DNA of 64,000 bases from CAVQZC01 sp963718315 (GCA_963718315.1 CAVQZC010000005.1:1-64000); one strand, 5' to 3'; shown: positions 39,066-48,211, numbered from the stretch's first letter. The notes: generated from the letters alone by a model not told the origin. Numbers and translations: made by a program.

Positions 39066-40210
39066 CGTCCCACCACCATTCCCCGGCCCGGGCCGCGCGG
39101 GATGATCGGCCACACGTCCACGACCTCGTCCCCCGCCACCACGTGGTAGACGTCGTACAGGTTCACGGTCGTCGGGGCGTAGCCCGGGATCAGCTCGACC
39201 CGGTCGCCGCGGTCGAGCGGCGGGTCGTCGGGGAAGTCGAACGTGCCGTGCTCCTCGGCGAAGAACCTGCCGTCCATGTCGATCCCCGCGATCCGGGGCG
39301 AGGCGTAGTCGATGCCGACGCTCTTGCGACCGGCGTCGAGCACGATCGTCCGGCCATGCCGGCCGACGACCGTCGAGGCCACGAACAGCGCGAACTCGAA
39401 CTGGTCGACCAGCGGCGCGTGGAACCGGTCCATGAACACGAACGAGCCGGCCTGAAGCTCGGTGACGATCGGGTTTCGCCCGGTGATGTCGTACGTCCCG
39501 GTGCCGCCGCCGGACACGTCCGTGACGAGGTGGCCGGCCTCCCGCAGCGCCGCCACGTGCTCGCCGGCCACGTCCATCGCCGCGCGGGCCATCGCCGTCC
39601 GCGCGGTGCGATCGGTCTCGGACATGCAGTGACCCTCGTAGGCCTGCACGCCGCGCAGCCTGATCGACGGCGCCTCCGCCACGGCCCGGGCGACCGCCAG
39701 CGACCCCTCGACGCAACGGGTGCCACCGCGCTCCATGCCGACGTCGACCTCGATCAGCACCTCGACCTCGACGCCCGCCCGCAGGGCCGCGGCCGACAGT
39801 TCGGCGGCCCCGCGCGGATCGTCGACCGCGATCGTGATCCGGCTGAGCCGGGCGGCCGCGACGACGGCGTCGAGCTTGGCCGGGCCGACCACCTCGTTGG
39901 CGATCAGCACGTCGGCGATCCCGCTCTCGGCCATCGCCAGCGCCTCCCAGGCGGTCGCCGTCGCCACGCCGACAGCGCCGTGCTCGATGTGCAGCGCGGC
40001 CAGACGGGGGCTCTTCTCGGCCTTGATGTGCGGGCGCAGCCGGGCAGGCTGACCGCGCAGCGCGCGCTCCATCGCCTGCAGGTTGCGCGTGGCGGCCTCG
40101 ATGTCGAGGATCAGGGCGGGAGTCGGCAGATCGCGCCGGCGGCCGCCGATGGTGGCGCGGTACGTCTCGTACAGGCGTCCGGGGTCGGGATCGAGGATCG
40201 GCATGGTCAC
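39062..40210 (-). CDS. PLP fold-III enzyme (D-threonine aldolase/alanine racemase N-domain family), copy 1
   Basis: Protein of 382 residues. The PLP Lys is in RLRPHIKAEKSPRLAALHIE (about residue 60). The phosphate-binding end of the barrel (DVSGGGTGTYDIT) and the GVQAYEGHC strand fit the DTA/DSD family, and the C-terminal beta domain is present (YHVVAGDEVVDVWPI). The usual metal-ligand segment of DTA (PxHCDPT, from memory) reads IPGYAPTTVN, so the His and Asp ligands are missing. Real DTA activity is therefore doubtful. GTG 40210 overlaps the stop of the aldehyde dehydrogenase gene (GTGA); ATG 40204 is the alternative. Confidence 0.8.
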   Translation of the reverse strand: MTMPILDPDPGRLYETYRATIGGRRRDLPTPALILDIEAATRNLQAMERALRGQPARLRPHIKAEKSPRLAALHIEHGAVGVATATAWEALAMAESGIADVLIANEVVGPAKLDAVVAAARLSRITIAVDDPRGAAELSAAALRAGVEVEVLIEVDVGMERGGTRCVEGSLAVARAVAEAPSIRLRGVQAYEGHCMSETDRTARTAMARAAMDVAGEHVAALREAGHLVTDVSGGGTGTYDITGRNPIVTELQAGSFVFMDRFHAPLVDQFEFALFVASTVVGRHGRTIVLDAGRKSVGIDYASPRIAGIDMDGRFFAEEHGTFDFPDDPPLDRGDRVELIPGYAPTTVNLYDVYHVVAGDEVVDVWPIIPRGPGRGMVVGR

Positions 40211-41676
40211 CGCGCCGGCCAGCCGATCCGCTCGCCGTCGAAGTTCAGGTAGTGCACCTTCAGCTGGGTGAAGGTGTTCAGGCTCTCGCGGCCCAGATCC
40301 TCGCCCAGGCCGCTGACCTTGAACCCCTCGTAGGGCACGTTCCAGGTCAGGTGGTGCGGGCAGTTCGTCCAGATGATGCCGGCGTCGATCCGCTCGGCGA
40401 ACCGCATCGCCCGGCCGACGTCCCGCGTCCAGACGGTGGCAGCCAGACCGTAGGGGACGCCGTTGGCGAGCGCCACCGCCTCGTCCTCGTCGCCGAACTC
40501 CAGCACCGACAGCACCGGCCCGAAGATCTCCTCCTGGGCGATCGTCATGTCGCTGCGAACGCCTGTGAAGACGGTCGGCCGGACGAAGTAGCCGCCGCCG
40601 TTCGTGGCGCCGTCGACCGCTCCGCCGACCGCGACCGTGGCGCCGCTCTGGATGCCCTGGTCGATGTACGACGTCACCCGGTCTCGCTGCTCGGCCGAGA
40701 TCAGCGGGCCGACGTCGGTCGCCGGGTCGGCCGGATCGCCGGTGCGCAGCTCGCGCGCGCGCCGTGCCAGCTCCTCGACGAAGTCAGCGGCGATCTCGCG
40801 GGCGACCAGCAGCCGCGACCCAGACGTGCAGATCTGGCCGGCGTTGAAGAAGCTCGTGAACAGCGTCCCGGCCAGCGCCTGCTCGATGTCGGCGTCGGCG
40901 CAGACGATGTTGGCGGTCTTGCCGCCCAGCTCCAGGTGGACGCTCTTGATGTGCTCGGCGCCGGCATGGAGGATCGCGCGGCCGGTGTCGGTCGACCCGG
41001 TGAAGGTGATCTTCGGCACCAGCGGGTGCGCCGCCAGCGCGGCCCCCGTCGTGGGGCCGTCACCGTGGACGATGTTCAGCACCCCGTCGGGAAGGCCCGC
41101 CTCCTGCGCCAGCAGCCCCAGCCGGGCCGTCGTCAGCGGCGCCTGCTCGGCCATCTTAAGCACCACCGAGTTGCCCACCGCCAGCGCCGGCGCCGTCTTC
41201 CAGCACGCCAGCACCAGCGGGAAGTTCCAGGGGGCGATCGCACCCACGACGCCGTAGGGCTGTCGCCGCGAGTAGGCGAAGAACCCGGGCTTCTGCGGGT
41301 AGACCGAGCCAACCGCATCCTCGGTCAGCCCGGAGAAGTACTCCAGCAGCGACGCGGCGTCCTCGACCTCGCCGTGGGTCTGCGAGATCGGCTTGCCCGT
41401 GTCGAGCGTCTCCAGCGCGGCGAACTCGTCGACCCGGCGCCGCAGGCCCTCTGCCATCCGCCGAAGGACGCGCCCGCGCGCGGCTCCCGGCAGCTGCGCC
41501 CAGCGCCCGTCGGCGTAGGCCGCCGCCGCGGAGGTCGCAGCTCGGTCGACCTCGCCCGCGCCGCCGAAGGCGACGTTTGCGATCACCTCACCGCTGGCCG
41601 GACCCAGGGAGTCGAAAGACTGCCCGTCCTCCGAGCCCACCGGCGCGCCGTCGATCCAGTGCAGCACCTCGTCCAT
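40207..41676 (-). CDS. NAD(P)-dependent aldehyde dehydrogenase
   Basis: Protein of 489 residues. Motifs: VGAIAPWNFPLVLACWKTAP, the NAD-site FTGSTDTGRAILHAG, the general base in VHLELGGKTANIVCAD, and the catalytic Cys in FNAGQICTSGSRLLV. The late EEIFGPVLSVLEFG and the C-terminal GLGEDLGRESLNTFTQLKVHY-like end (split here as YEGFKVSGLGEDLGRES) resemble betaine/aminoaldehyde dehydrogenases. It would oxidise an aldehyde released in the pathway. ATG 41676 overlaps the upstream isomerase stop by one base (TGATG); a start further upstream would lie inside that gene. Confidence 0.92.
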   Translation of the reverse strand: MDEVLHWIDGAPVGSEDGQSFDSLGPASGEVIANVAFGGAGEVDRAATSAAAAYADGRWAQLPGAARGRVLRRMAEGLRRRVDEFAALETLDTGKPISQTHGEVEDAASLLEYFSGLTEDAVGSVYPQKPGFFAYSRRQPYGVVGAIAPWNFPLVLACWKTAPALAVGNSVVLKMAEQAPLTTARLGLLAQEAGLPDGVLNIVHGDGPTTGAALAAHPLVPKITFTGSTDTGRAILHAGAEHIKSVHLELGGKTANIVCADADIEQALAGTLFTSFFNAGQICTSGSRLLVAREIAADFVEELARRARELRTGDPADPATDVGPLISAEQRDRVTSYIDQGIQSGATVAVGGAVDGATNGGGYFVRPTVFTGVRSDMTIAQEEIFGPVLSVLEFGDEDEAVALANGVPYGLAATVWTRDVGRAMRFAERIDAGIIWTNCPHHLTWNVPYEGFKVSGLGEDLGRESLNTFTQLKVHYLNFDGERIGWPAR

Positions 41677-42506
41677 CAGTAGACACCTCGCTCGTTCAGC
41701 CATCTGCGGGCCTCATCGCTCTCCGACAGCGCGTCGAGCTCGTCGCACCGCCACTTCGCCATCGGCCGGTACTCGACGCAGAACGCACCCTCGTAGCCGC
41801 TGACGGTGAGGGCGTCGAGCACCACCGGGAAGTCGATCTCGTTGTCGCGCCACGGGATCTGGATGGCGCCCGACTTGGCCGCGCGCACGTGCATGTGCGA
41901 CGCGTGGGGGACGAGCGGCAGCACCCGATCCAGCTCGATCGACTGCAACTCGAAGTGCGACACGTCGAGCGTCAGACGTAGGCCCGGCACCTGATCGAAC
42001 AGCCGGGCGGCCTGCTCGGGCAGCGCGGCGATCCCGCCCGCGTGGGCCTCGATCCTGACCTCGACCCCCAGCGCGCCGGCCCGCTCGACGCGCCAGCCCA
42101 GCTCCTCCACGCAGGAGGCCCACGCCCCGTCGGGGTCATCCGCCCAGGAGATGCCCGGGAGGATGGTCATCCCGCGGATGCCGAGCGCGGCGGCGACCTC
42201 GGCCGCCGCGGCGAAGCCGGCGCGGCGCTGCTCCCGGACGGCGGGATCGCGGGGGTTGGGTGCGATCTGGTCGAACGTCTCGCCGGTGGCGTAGAACAGG
42301 TCGGGCGCCGCCAGCCCCTGGGTCTGCAGCGCGAGCTGGATGCGCGCGGCGACCCCCGCCGGATCGGCGACCAGCGGCGCGTCGTCGTCCAGGAACAGGG
42401 CGACGTCGACCAGCTCGAATCCGAGCGCGCGGACGACGGCGATCCGGTCGGCCTGGCTGGGGATGGCCGGGAACGAGAACTCGCTGCACGAGACGCGCGC
42501 AGTCAT
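41676..42506 (-). CDS. Sugar phosphate isomerase/epimerase (xylose isomerase-like TIM barrel)
   Basis: Protein of 276 residues. The AP-endonuclease-2-type barrel has candidate metal ligands in VRIEAHAGGIAAL (Glu), LTLDVSHFELQ (Asp and His), SHMHVRAAKSG (His) and AFCVEYRPMAK (Glu). The N-terminus EFSFPAIPSQADRIAVVRAL is typical. Substrate unknown: an inosose, ketose or hydroxy-acid isomerisation are all possible. The gene overlaps the oxidoreductase gene before it (ATGA) and the dehydrogenase after it (TGATG). Isomerase + Gfo/Idh pairs occur often in inositol and sugar-acid catabolism, but no inositol marker gene is seen here. Confidence 0.82.
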   Translation of the reverse strand: MTARVSCSEFSFPAIPSQADRIAVVRALGFELVDVALFLDDDAPLVADPAGVAARIQLALQTQGLAAPDLFYATGETFDQIAPNPRDPAVREQRRAGFAAAAEVAAALGIRGMTILPGISWADDPDGAWASCVEELGWRVERAGALGVEVRIEAHAGGIAALPEQAARLFDQVPGLRLTLDVSHFELQSIELDRVLPLVPHASHMHVRAAKSGAIQIPWRDNEIDFPVVLDALTVSGYEGAFCVEYRPMAKWRCDELDALSESDEARRWLNERGVY

Positions 42507-43603
42507 GCCGCCTCCAGCTCCACCGGGCTGCCCGACCGCGCCGACCGAACGGCGGCGTCCATGATGACAACGGCGCGGACGCCGACGTCAATCGGCGCCC
42601 GGTCGACGGGATCGCGCCCGTTGCAGAGGTCGACCAGGAACTGCGCCGGGCCCTCGCACGAGTAGATGCCGTCACCGCTTTCGACGTCGAGCCACAGGTC
42701 GCGGCTGGTGCCCTCGAACGCGTCGCGCCCACCCGCGGCCTCCGCGTTGGCTCCGTCGACCAGGTTCGCGTCGGCCCGCTCGCGCTCGAAGTCGAGCGTC
42801 ATCACGCCGTTCTCGCCGGCCAGCTGGAACCCGAACGGGTAGCGCGTGCCCCACGGCAGCCGGCCGTGGCCGGTGAAGGTGCCGAGCACGCCGTCTGCGA
42901 ACCGCACCGTCACCGCCACGTCGATGTCGACGCCGCTGGGCAGCAGGTTCATCTGCGCGTAGACCAGCTCCGGCTCCGACCGCACCAGCAGCAGGGCGAG
43001 TCCGAGCTGATGGGAGACCTGGCCGTAGAGGTACCCGCCGCCGCTCTCCGGCCGGGCCCAGGTGTCGGGCGACGCCTCGAAGTCGTAGCCGTCGAGCGTG
43101 ACCACGCCGTAGCCGCCCTCGCCGGAGAACATGTGGACGAGGGCCGAGGCCATGTGGCCGTTGATCGACCGCAGGTCGCCGACCGCGCCGGACGCCGCGA
43201 CCTCGGCGGCCCACACCCCGATCGACGAGTAGTTCCAGCCGTAGGCGAGCGACACCACGCGGCCCTCCGACTCGGCGGTTCGCGCAACCGCCCGCGCGTC
43301 GTCCGGCCTCACCGTCATCGGCTTCTCGATCAGGACATGGGCGCCCGCCCGCAGCGCGGCCTCCGCGTGCTCGCGGTGCAGGGTGTGGGGCGAGGCGACG
43401 ATGACGCCGTCGCAGTCGCGGGCGAGCAGGTCGCCGACCTCGCTGGTGGCCACCTCCATCGGAAACGAGTTGCGCAGCGCGCGCAGGGCGCGAGGGTCGC
43501 GCCTGACCACGCCGACGATCTCCACGTCAGGCAGATCGCGGAGGAACGGGAGGTAGAACGAGGCTGCCCAGAACCCCGCGCCGATGATGCCGATCCGAGC
43601 CGT
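42503..43603 (-). CDS. Gfo/Idh/MocA oxidoreductase with apparent ACG start
   Basis: Protein of about 366 residues. The Rossmann motif RIGIIGAGFWAASFYLPFLR, the EKP motif (AHVLIEKPMTVRPDDARA) and the substrate His in YLYGQVSHQLGLALLL are present. The Rossmann motif lies upstream of the first ATG/GTG/TTG start; the first such codon in the frame is GTG 43525, which would delete the nucleotide-binding loop. A stop codon TGA (43606-43604) immediately precedes ACG 43603, and AAGGAGA (43615-43609) is 6 nt upstream of that ACG. Hence either ACG starts translation or an ATG was changed to ACG (mutation or error). First gene of the leftward operon. It would use NAD(P) to oxidise a hydroxy group of an unknown substrate. 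Confidence 0.8.
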   Translation of the reverse strand, partial: TARIGIIGAGFWAASFYLPFLRDLPDVEIVGVVRRDPRALRALRNSFPMEVATSEVGDLLARDCDGVIVASPHTLHREHAEAALRAGAHVLIEKPMTVRPDDARAVARTAESEGRVVSLAYGWNYSSIGVWAAEVAASGAVGDLRSINGHMASALVHMFSGEGGYGVVTLDGYDFEASPDTWARPESGGGYLYGQVSHQLGLALLLVRSEPELVYAQMNLLPSGVDIDVAVTVRFADGVLGTFTGHGRLPWGTRYPFGFQLAGENGVMTLDFERERADANLVDGANAEAAGGRDAFEGTSRDLWLDVESGDGIYSCEGPAQFLVDLCNGRDPVDRAPIDVGVRAVVIMDAAVRSARSGSPVELEAA

Positions 43604-43692
43604 TCAGGTCTCCTTGAAGGGAGGTTGCCGGGCGATGTTCGGGGCCCGCGGGCGGTCACATTACCACCTCGGAGGAGCGCTTGACCCCTCGG

Positions 43693-43707
43693 GGTATAAT
43701 TGCTACC
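43693..43707. promoter_or_regulatory. GntR-type operator, site 1, with -10 of the transport operon
   Basis: GGTATAATTGCTACC (GGTA-N7-TACC) contains the -10 TATAAT (43695-43700). It lies in the 167-bp region between the divergent oxidoreductase and transporter operons. The same 15-mer recurs with 12 identities at 57899-57913 over the promoter of gntR. A flanking ACCCC-N2-GGGGT repeat (43684-43695) precedes it. Binding here could control both operons. Confidence 0.55.
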
Positions 43708-43770
43708 ATCGCGCTCGGCGGCTCCCGGAGTGCCGCCATGTTCGCGCAGTTCTCCACCCCAGGAGGGACG

Positions 43771-45330
43771 ATGACGGCCAGGGCAATCCCACGAGTAGGA
43801 CGTGTTCTGCTCGGTCTGGTGGGGGTCGTCCTGCTCCTCGCCGCAGCGGCGTGTGGATCGTCGTCGTCGAGCTCCTCGGGCTCGGGCGGATCGCCCATCC
43901 ACGGTGGGACGCTGCGGATCGCGCAGGTCCGCGATCCGGAGTCGATGGACCCGACTGCGACCTACGCGAACGAGTCGATCCTGGTGCTCAAGAACCTCTA
44001 CGAGATGCTGTACGACAGCACGCCCAACGGCCAGGGCTTCGTGCCGACGCTGGCAACGAGCTACACCCTGTCGTCGGACAAGCTGGCATGGACGTTCCAC
44101 CTGCGGCCGGGCGTCGAGTTCGCCAACGGCAAGCCGATGACATCGGCCGACGTCAAGTTCTCGTTCGAGCGCGCGGACGCGAAGCAGTCCGTCTGGGCGT
44201 TCATCGACGACGCGATCACGAGCATCACGACGCCGAACCCCGAGACCGTGGTCTTCCACACCAAGGTGCCGACCGCGGACATGCTCGCCATCGTGTCGCT
44301 GTACGGCAACTCGGTCATCCCGGACAACTACGGCGGCGAGACCGAGAAGCAGTTCTTCGCCCACCCGATCGGCACCGGGCCGTTCGTGTTCAAGTCGTGG
44401 ACGCGGGGCCAGTCACTGACGGCGACGCGGAACACGCACTACTGGCAGAAGGGCAAGCCGTACCTGAACCAGGTCGTGTGGAGCGTCGTCCCCGACAACA
44501 ACACCCGCTTCCTGCAGCTGCAGGGCGGCCAGATCGACGTCGACGAGTTCCCCGCCTTCTCGCAGCTCAGCCAGATCGCGAGCTCGCCGGGGATCAAGCT
44601 CGTCTCGGTGCCCTCGACCCGGATCGACATGATCCTGTTCAACCAGAAGGTGAAGCCCTTCCAGGACATCCACGTCCGCAAGGCGATCAACTTCGCGATC
44701 AACCGCAAGTCGCTCGTCCAGGCCGCCCTGTTCGGTCACGGATCGCCTGCCGGCACCTTCCTGGCGCCGAACATCCCACTGGCGACCCCCGTCGCCGCGC
44801 CCAACTTCGACCTGGCCGCGGCAAAGGCGCAGATGGCGCAGTCGACGGTGCCGAACGGCTTTTCGACCACGCTCAACATCTCGGCGGGCTCGGCGACGGA
44901 CGAGGCGATCGGCGAGATCGTCCAGCAGGAGCTGGCGCCGCTGAAGATCAACGTCAGCATCCAGAAGCTCGATCCCAGCACCTGGTTCGGAAACATCGTC
45001 GCCTACAAGTACGACATGTCCACCGTCTACTTCAACACCGACATCGCCGACAGCAGCGAGCTGGTGCAGCAGGTTGCGGGGACGAACGGGATCTGGACGG
45101 GGTGGAACAATCCCGCCATGATCAAGCTGGCCAACGACGGCGGGCGCCCGTTCAACCCGGCAACGCGGAAGGCGATGTACGCGAAGTTCGTGAACGCCTT
45201 CGCGCTCAGCTACGCGACCGCCCCGCTGTTCCAGTCGCCCTGGGTCTATGCCGTCAGCTCCAAGGTGCAGAACTTCAACGTGCTGCTGACGGGCAACTAC
45301 CATCTGAGCGATATCTGGCTGTCGAAGTGA
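43771..45330 (+). CDS. ABC transporter substrate-binding lipoprotein (family 5, dipeptide/oligopeptide type)
   Basis: Lipoprotein of 519 residues. The signal RVLLGLVGVVLLLAAAACGS has its lipobox Cys before a Ser-rich linker. The family 5 fold is evident: GGTLRIAQVRDPESMDPTAT, the SBP_bac_5 signature region WTFHLRPGVEFANGKPMTSA and DVKFSFERA, PIGTGPFVFKSWTRGQSLTA, and IHVRKAINFAINRKSLVQAA. It binds the imported ligand outside the membrane. AGGAGGG (43761-43767) is 3 nt before ATG. It heads the rightward operon (two permeases, two ATPases, aminotransferase). Ligands of this family include peptides, nickel, opines and sugars, so peptides are not certain. Confidence 0.92.
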   Translation: MTARAIPRVGRVLLGLVGVVLLLAAAACGSSSSSSSGSGGSPIHGGTLRIAQVRDPESMDPTATYANESILVLKNLYEMLYDSTPNGQGFVPTLATSYTLSSDKLAWTFHLRPGVEFANGKPMTSADVKFSFERADAKQSVWAFIDDAITSITTPNPETVVFHTKVPTADMLAIVSLYGNSVIPDNYGGETEKQFFAHPIGTGPFVFKSWTRGQSLTATRNTHYWQKGKPYLNQVVWSVVPDNNTRFLQLQGGQIDVDEFPAFSQLSQIASSPGIKLVSVPSTRIDMILFNQKVKPFQDIHVRKAINFAINRKSLVQAALFGHGSPAGTFLAPNIPLATPVAAPNFDLAAAKAQMAQSTVPNGFSTTLNISAGSATDEAIGEIVQQELAPLKINVSIQKLDPSTWFGNIVAYKYDMSTVYFNTDIADSSELVQQVAGTNGIWTGWNNPAMIKLANDGGRPFNPATRKAMYAKFVNAFALSYATAPLFQSPWVYAVSSKVQNFNVLLTGNYHLSDIWLSK

Positions 45331-45369
45331 CGCCCCCGGGGCGGGCATGACCTGGTCTGACGATCGCTG

Positions 45370-46305
45370 ATGTGGTCATATGTGGCGCGAAGGATTGCGT
45401 CAGGTGCGATCGCGCTCTTCGGCCTCACGCTGGTCGTGTTCTTCATCGTGCACCTGGTGCCGGGAGACCCGGCGGTCACGCTGCTGGGCCCCCGCGCCAC
45501 CCCTGAGGCGATCGCGACGCTCCACCGCGAGTGGGGGCTGAACCAGCCCGTCTACGTCCAGTACGAGAAGTTCATGTCGCACCTGCTGCACGGCGACATG
45601 GGCGCCTCGCTGTTCTTCCACGCCCCGGTGACGTCGCTGATCTTTGGCCGGCTGCCGGCCACGCTGCTGCTGCTGGCCTACTCGACGCTGCTGGCGGTGC
45701 TGCTGGCCGTGCCGCTGGCGACCATCTCGGCCCTCCGCCAGGGCGGGATCATCGACCAGATCATCCGCGTCGTCTCGCTGATCGGGCTCGGCGCTCCGGC
45801 CGTCTGGATGGGCCTGGTGCTGATCCTGTTCCTGGCGGTGCGGCTGGGAGCGTTCCCGGTCGGCGGGTACACCGACAGCACCGGCCTCCACATCCAGGCG
45901 ATGTTCCTGCCCAGCCTGACCGTCGCGCTGGGGATGTTCCCGACGCTGACCCGCAGCCTTCGGGCCAGCCTGATCGGCGTGCTGGCAGCCGACTACATCA
46001 CCAGCGCCCGCGCCCGCGGCCTCTCGGGCTACGCCGTCGTCATCCGCCACGGCGTCCGCAACGCGATCGCGCCGACGGTCACGGTGCTCGGCCTGAACGT
46101 TGGGTACCTGGTCGGCAGCACGGTCGCGGTCGAGGTGATCTTCGCCATCCCCGGGATCGGCAACCTGATGGTGCAGGCGGTGCTCAGCCGCGACTTCCCG
46201 ATCGTGCAGGGCGTGACGATCGTCTACGGCGTGCTGGTGCTGTCCATCAACCTGCTCACCGACCTCACCCATGCCGCCCTCGACCCGCGGGTGGTGCTCG
46301 AGTGA
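45370..46305 (+). CDS. ABC transporter permease (DppB/OppB type)
   Basis: Protein of 311 residues with six TM helices. The N-terminus MWSYVARRIASGAIALFGLT and VFFIVHLVPGDPAVTLLGP are typical of DppB, and the coupling motif is in YITSARARGLSGYAVVIRHG. The last TM pair follows LGLNVGYLVGSTVAVEVIFA. It forms the channel with the next gene product, which overlaps by GTGA (46302-46305). The 39-bp gap from the binding protein has no promoter or terminator signal. Confidence 0.93.
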   Translation: MWSYVARRIASGAIALFGLTLVVFFIVHLVPGDPAVTLLGPRATPEAIATLHREWGLNQPVYVQYEKFMSHLLHGDMGASLFFHAPVTSLIFGRLPATLLLLAYSTLLAVLLAVPLATISALRQGGIIDQIIRVVSLIGLGAPAVWMGLVLILFLAVRLGAFPVGGYTDSTGLHIQAMFLPSLTVALGMFPTLTRSLRASLIGVLAADYITSARARGLSGYAVVIRHGVRNAIAPTVTVLGLNVGYLVGSTVAVEVIFAIPGIGNLMVQAVLSRDFPIVQGVTIVYGVLVLSINLLTDLTHAALDPRVVLE

Positions 46306-47162
46306 GCGCCGCCGGACAGACTCTCACCGCGCCGCCGCGGCGCTGGTCGTTCACCCGGATCGTGACCAGGTCGTGGACGCTGACGGCCGGGGTGATCCTG
46401 GTCGGGCTGGTGGTCGGGGTCGCCGTGTTCGCGCCGGTGATCGCGCCTCACGACCCGATCCATCAGAACCTGACGCACCTGCTGCAGAGCCCGGGGCCGG
46501 GCCACCGGCTGGGCACCGACCAGTTTGGCCGCGACGTCCTCAGCCGGATCATGGTGGGGACGCGAACCGACCTCGAGATCGCGCTGGGGGCAACGTTCCT
46601 CGCCGTCCTCATCGGAGGATCCCTGGGCCTGCTGGCGGGCTACGTCGGGGGGGTGCTGGACACGATCGTCATGCGCGTCGTCGACGTCGTCATGGCATTC
46701 CCGTTCTACGTCCTGATCATCACGCTGGTGTTCGTCCTGGGCTCGGGGCTGGCCAGCCTCTACGCCGCCCTGGTTGGAGTCGGCTGGGTGTCCTACGCGC
46801 GCATCGTTCGCGGCGAGACCCTGATCGCCCGCAACCAGGACTACGTCGTCGCCGCGCGCCAGACCGGGCTCTCGGGGCGGAGGGTGCTGTTCCGCCACAT
46901 CCTGCCCAACGTGATCACCCAGCCGATCGTCTACGCCATGTCCGACGTGGTGAACGTCGTCCTCACCATCGTCACCCTTGGCTTCCTCGGCCTGGGCGTC
47001 CAGCCGCCGACCCCGGAGTGGGGGTCGATGATCGCCGACGGCAGCGCGTTTTTGACCACGCACTGGACGCTGGCGACGTTCCCGGCAATCGCCGTCATGA
47101 TCACCGGCTTTGGCTTCTCGCTGCTCGGGGACGGCATCGCGGAGGTGATCGAGGGAGAGTGA
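46302..47162 (+). CDS. ABC transporter permease (DppC/OppC type)
   Basis: Protein of 286 residues. The N-terminal helix (WTLTAGVILVGLVVGVAVFA) and HRLGTDQFGRDVLSRIMVGT are the DppC signature, and the EAA coupling loop is in YVVAARQTGLSGRRVLFRHI. The C-terminus GLGVQPPTPEWGSMIADGSA is also typical. GTG 46302 overlaps the DppB-type stop, and its own stop overlaps the first ATPase gene (GTGA at 47159-47162), so the operon is tightly coupled. Confidence 0.93.
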   Translation: MSAAGQTLTAPPRRWSFTRIVTRSWTLTAGVILVGLVVGVAVFAPVIAPHDPIHQNLTHLLQSPGPGHRLGTDQFGRDVLSRIMVGTRTDLEIALGATFLAVLIGGSLGLLAGYVGGVLDTIVMRVVDVVMAFPFYVLIITLVFVLGSGLASLYAALVGVGWVSYARIVRGETLIARNQDYVVAARQTGLSGRRVLFRHILPNVITQPIVYAMSDVVNVVLTIVTLGFLGLGVQPPTPEWGSMIADGSAFLTTHWTLATFPAIAVMITGFGFSLLGDGIAEVIEGE

Positions 47163-48211
47163 GCGCCGCAGCCGCCACCGCAGATCGGCCCGAGCGCCAG
47201 GCGCTGCTCGAGGTCGACGGCCTGACCATCGAGGTGCGCAACCGGCAGAAGCACGCCTCCGTGGTACGGGACGTCTCGCTGTCGGTCGGCGTCGGCGAGA
47301 CGCTGGGGATCGTCGGGGAGTCCGGCAGTGGCAAGAGCCTCACCCTGCGTTCGCTGCTCGGGGTGCTGCCGAAGGGCACCGCGGTCGCCGGCGGCTCCAT
47401 CTCGTACCGGGGCAAGGTGCTCGTCGACGATGGACGGGTGACGGACGAGATGCAGTCGCTTCGCGGACGTGAGATCGGGATGGTCTTCCAGGATGCGACC
47501 AGCGCGCTCGACCCGGTGATCCGGGTGGGCGATCAGATCACCGAGACCCTGCGCCGCCACACCGGCCTCAGCCGGAAGGCGGCCGATGCGCGGGCGATCG
47601 AGCTGATGGAGCGGATGGGCATCCCCGACTCGCGGCGGCGCGTGCGCCAGTATCCCCACGAGTTCTCGGGCGGGATGCGGCAGCGGGTGATGATCGCCAT
47701 GGCGATCGCGTGCAGCCCCTCGCTGCTGCTCTGCGACGAGCCGACCACGGCCCTCGACGTGACAACGCAGACCGAGATCCTGGAGCTGTTCGGCGAGCTT
47801 CGCCGGGAGCAGGGTCTGGCCATGATCTTCGTCTCGCACGATCTGGGCGTGATCGCCGAGGTCTGTGAGCGAGTCTGCGTCATGTACTGCGGACAGATCA
47901 TCGAGACCGGTATGCGGGCGCAGGTGTTCGACGCGCCCCGGCATCCATACACGCTCGGTCTGATCGAGTCGGCGCCCGACATCGAGGCGGCCTCGCCGGC
48001 GCTGGTTGCGATCCCGGGCGAGGCTCCCGATCCGACCGTTCCCCCGGCCGGTTGCCGCTTCAACCCGCGCTGCCCGATGCCGGTCGAGGAGTGCCGCTCG
48101 GGGGGCTTCCCGCTGATCCCGCTGTCCGGCGGGCGGGCGACGGCGTGCATCAGGCACGACCGCACCACCGCTCTCAGGCACCGGATCGATTCGGAGGCGG
48201 GTCGTGGCTGA
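47159..48211 (+). CDS. ABC transporter ATPase (DppD/OppD type)
   Basis: Protein of 350 residues. Walker A GIVGESGSGKSLTLRSLLGV, Q-loop GMVFQDATSALDPV, signature HEFSGGMRQRVMIAMAIACS, Walker B LLLCDEPTTALDV and switch His in IFVSHDLGVIAEVC are complete. The C-terminal oligopeptide-type extension GCRFNPRCPMPVEECRSGGF carries the Cys motif that in relatives binds a Fe-S cluster or metal. Start GTG 47159 is inside the previous stop. It overlaps the second ATPase gene by 8 nt. Confidence 0.93.
   Translation: MSAAAATADRPERQALLEVDGLTIEVRNRQKHASVVRDVSLSVGVGETLGIVGESGSGKSLTLRSLLGVLPKGTAVAGGSISYRGKVLVDDGRVTDEMQSLRGREIGMVFQDATSALDPVIRVGDQITETLRRHTGLSRKAADARAIELMERMGIPDSRRRVRQYPHEFSGGMRQRVMIAMAIACSPSLLLCDEPTTALDVTTQTEILELFGELRREQGLAMIFVSHDLGVIAEVCERVCVMYCGQIIETGMRAQVFDAPRHPYTLGLIESAPDIEAASPALVAIPGEAPDPTVPPAGCRFNPRCPMPVEECRSGGFPLIPLSGGRATACIRHDRTTALRHRIDSEAGRG

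Noticed and set aside
41676..43603. Inositol catabolism (iol) operon
   Set aside because: Gfo/Idh and isomerase fit, but no IolB, IolC, IolD or IolE-like set is present.
43681..43700. TTGACC-TATAAT as a sigma-70 promoter pair
   Set aside because: The spacer is only 8 nt. TATAAT is kept as a -10 candidate, but TTGACC is not its -35.
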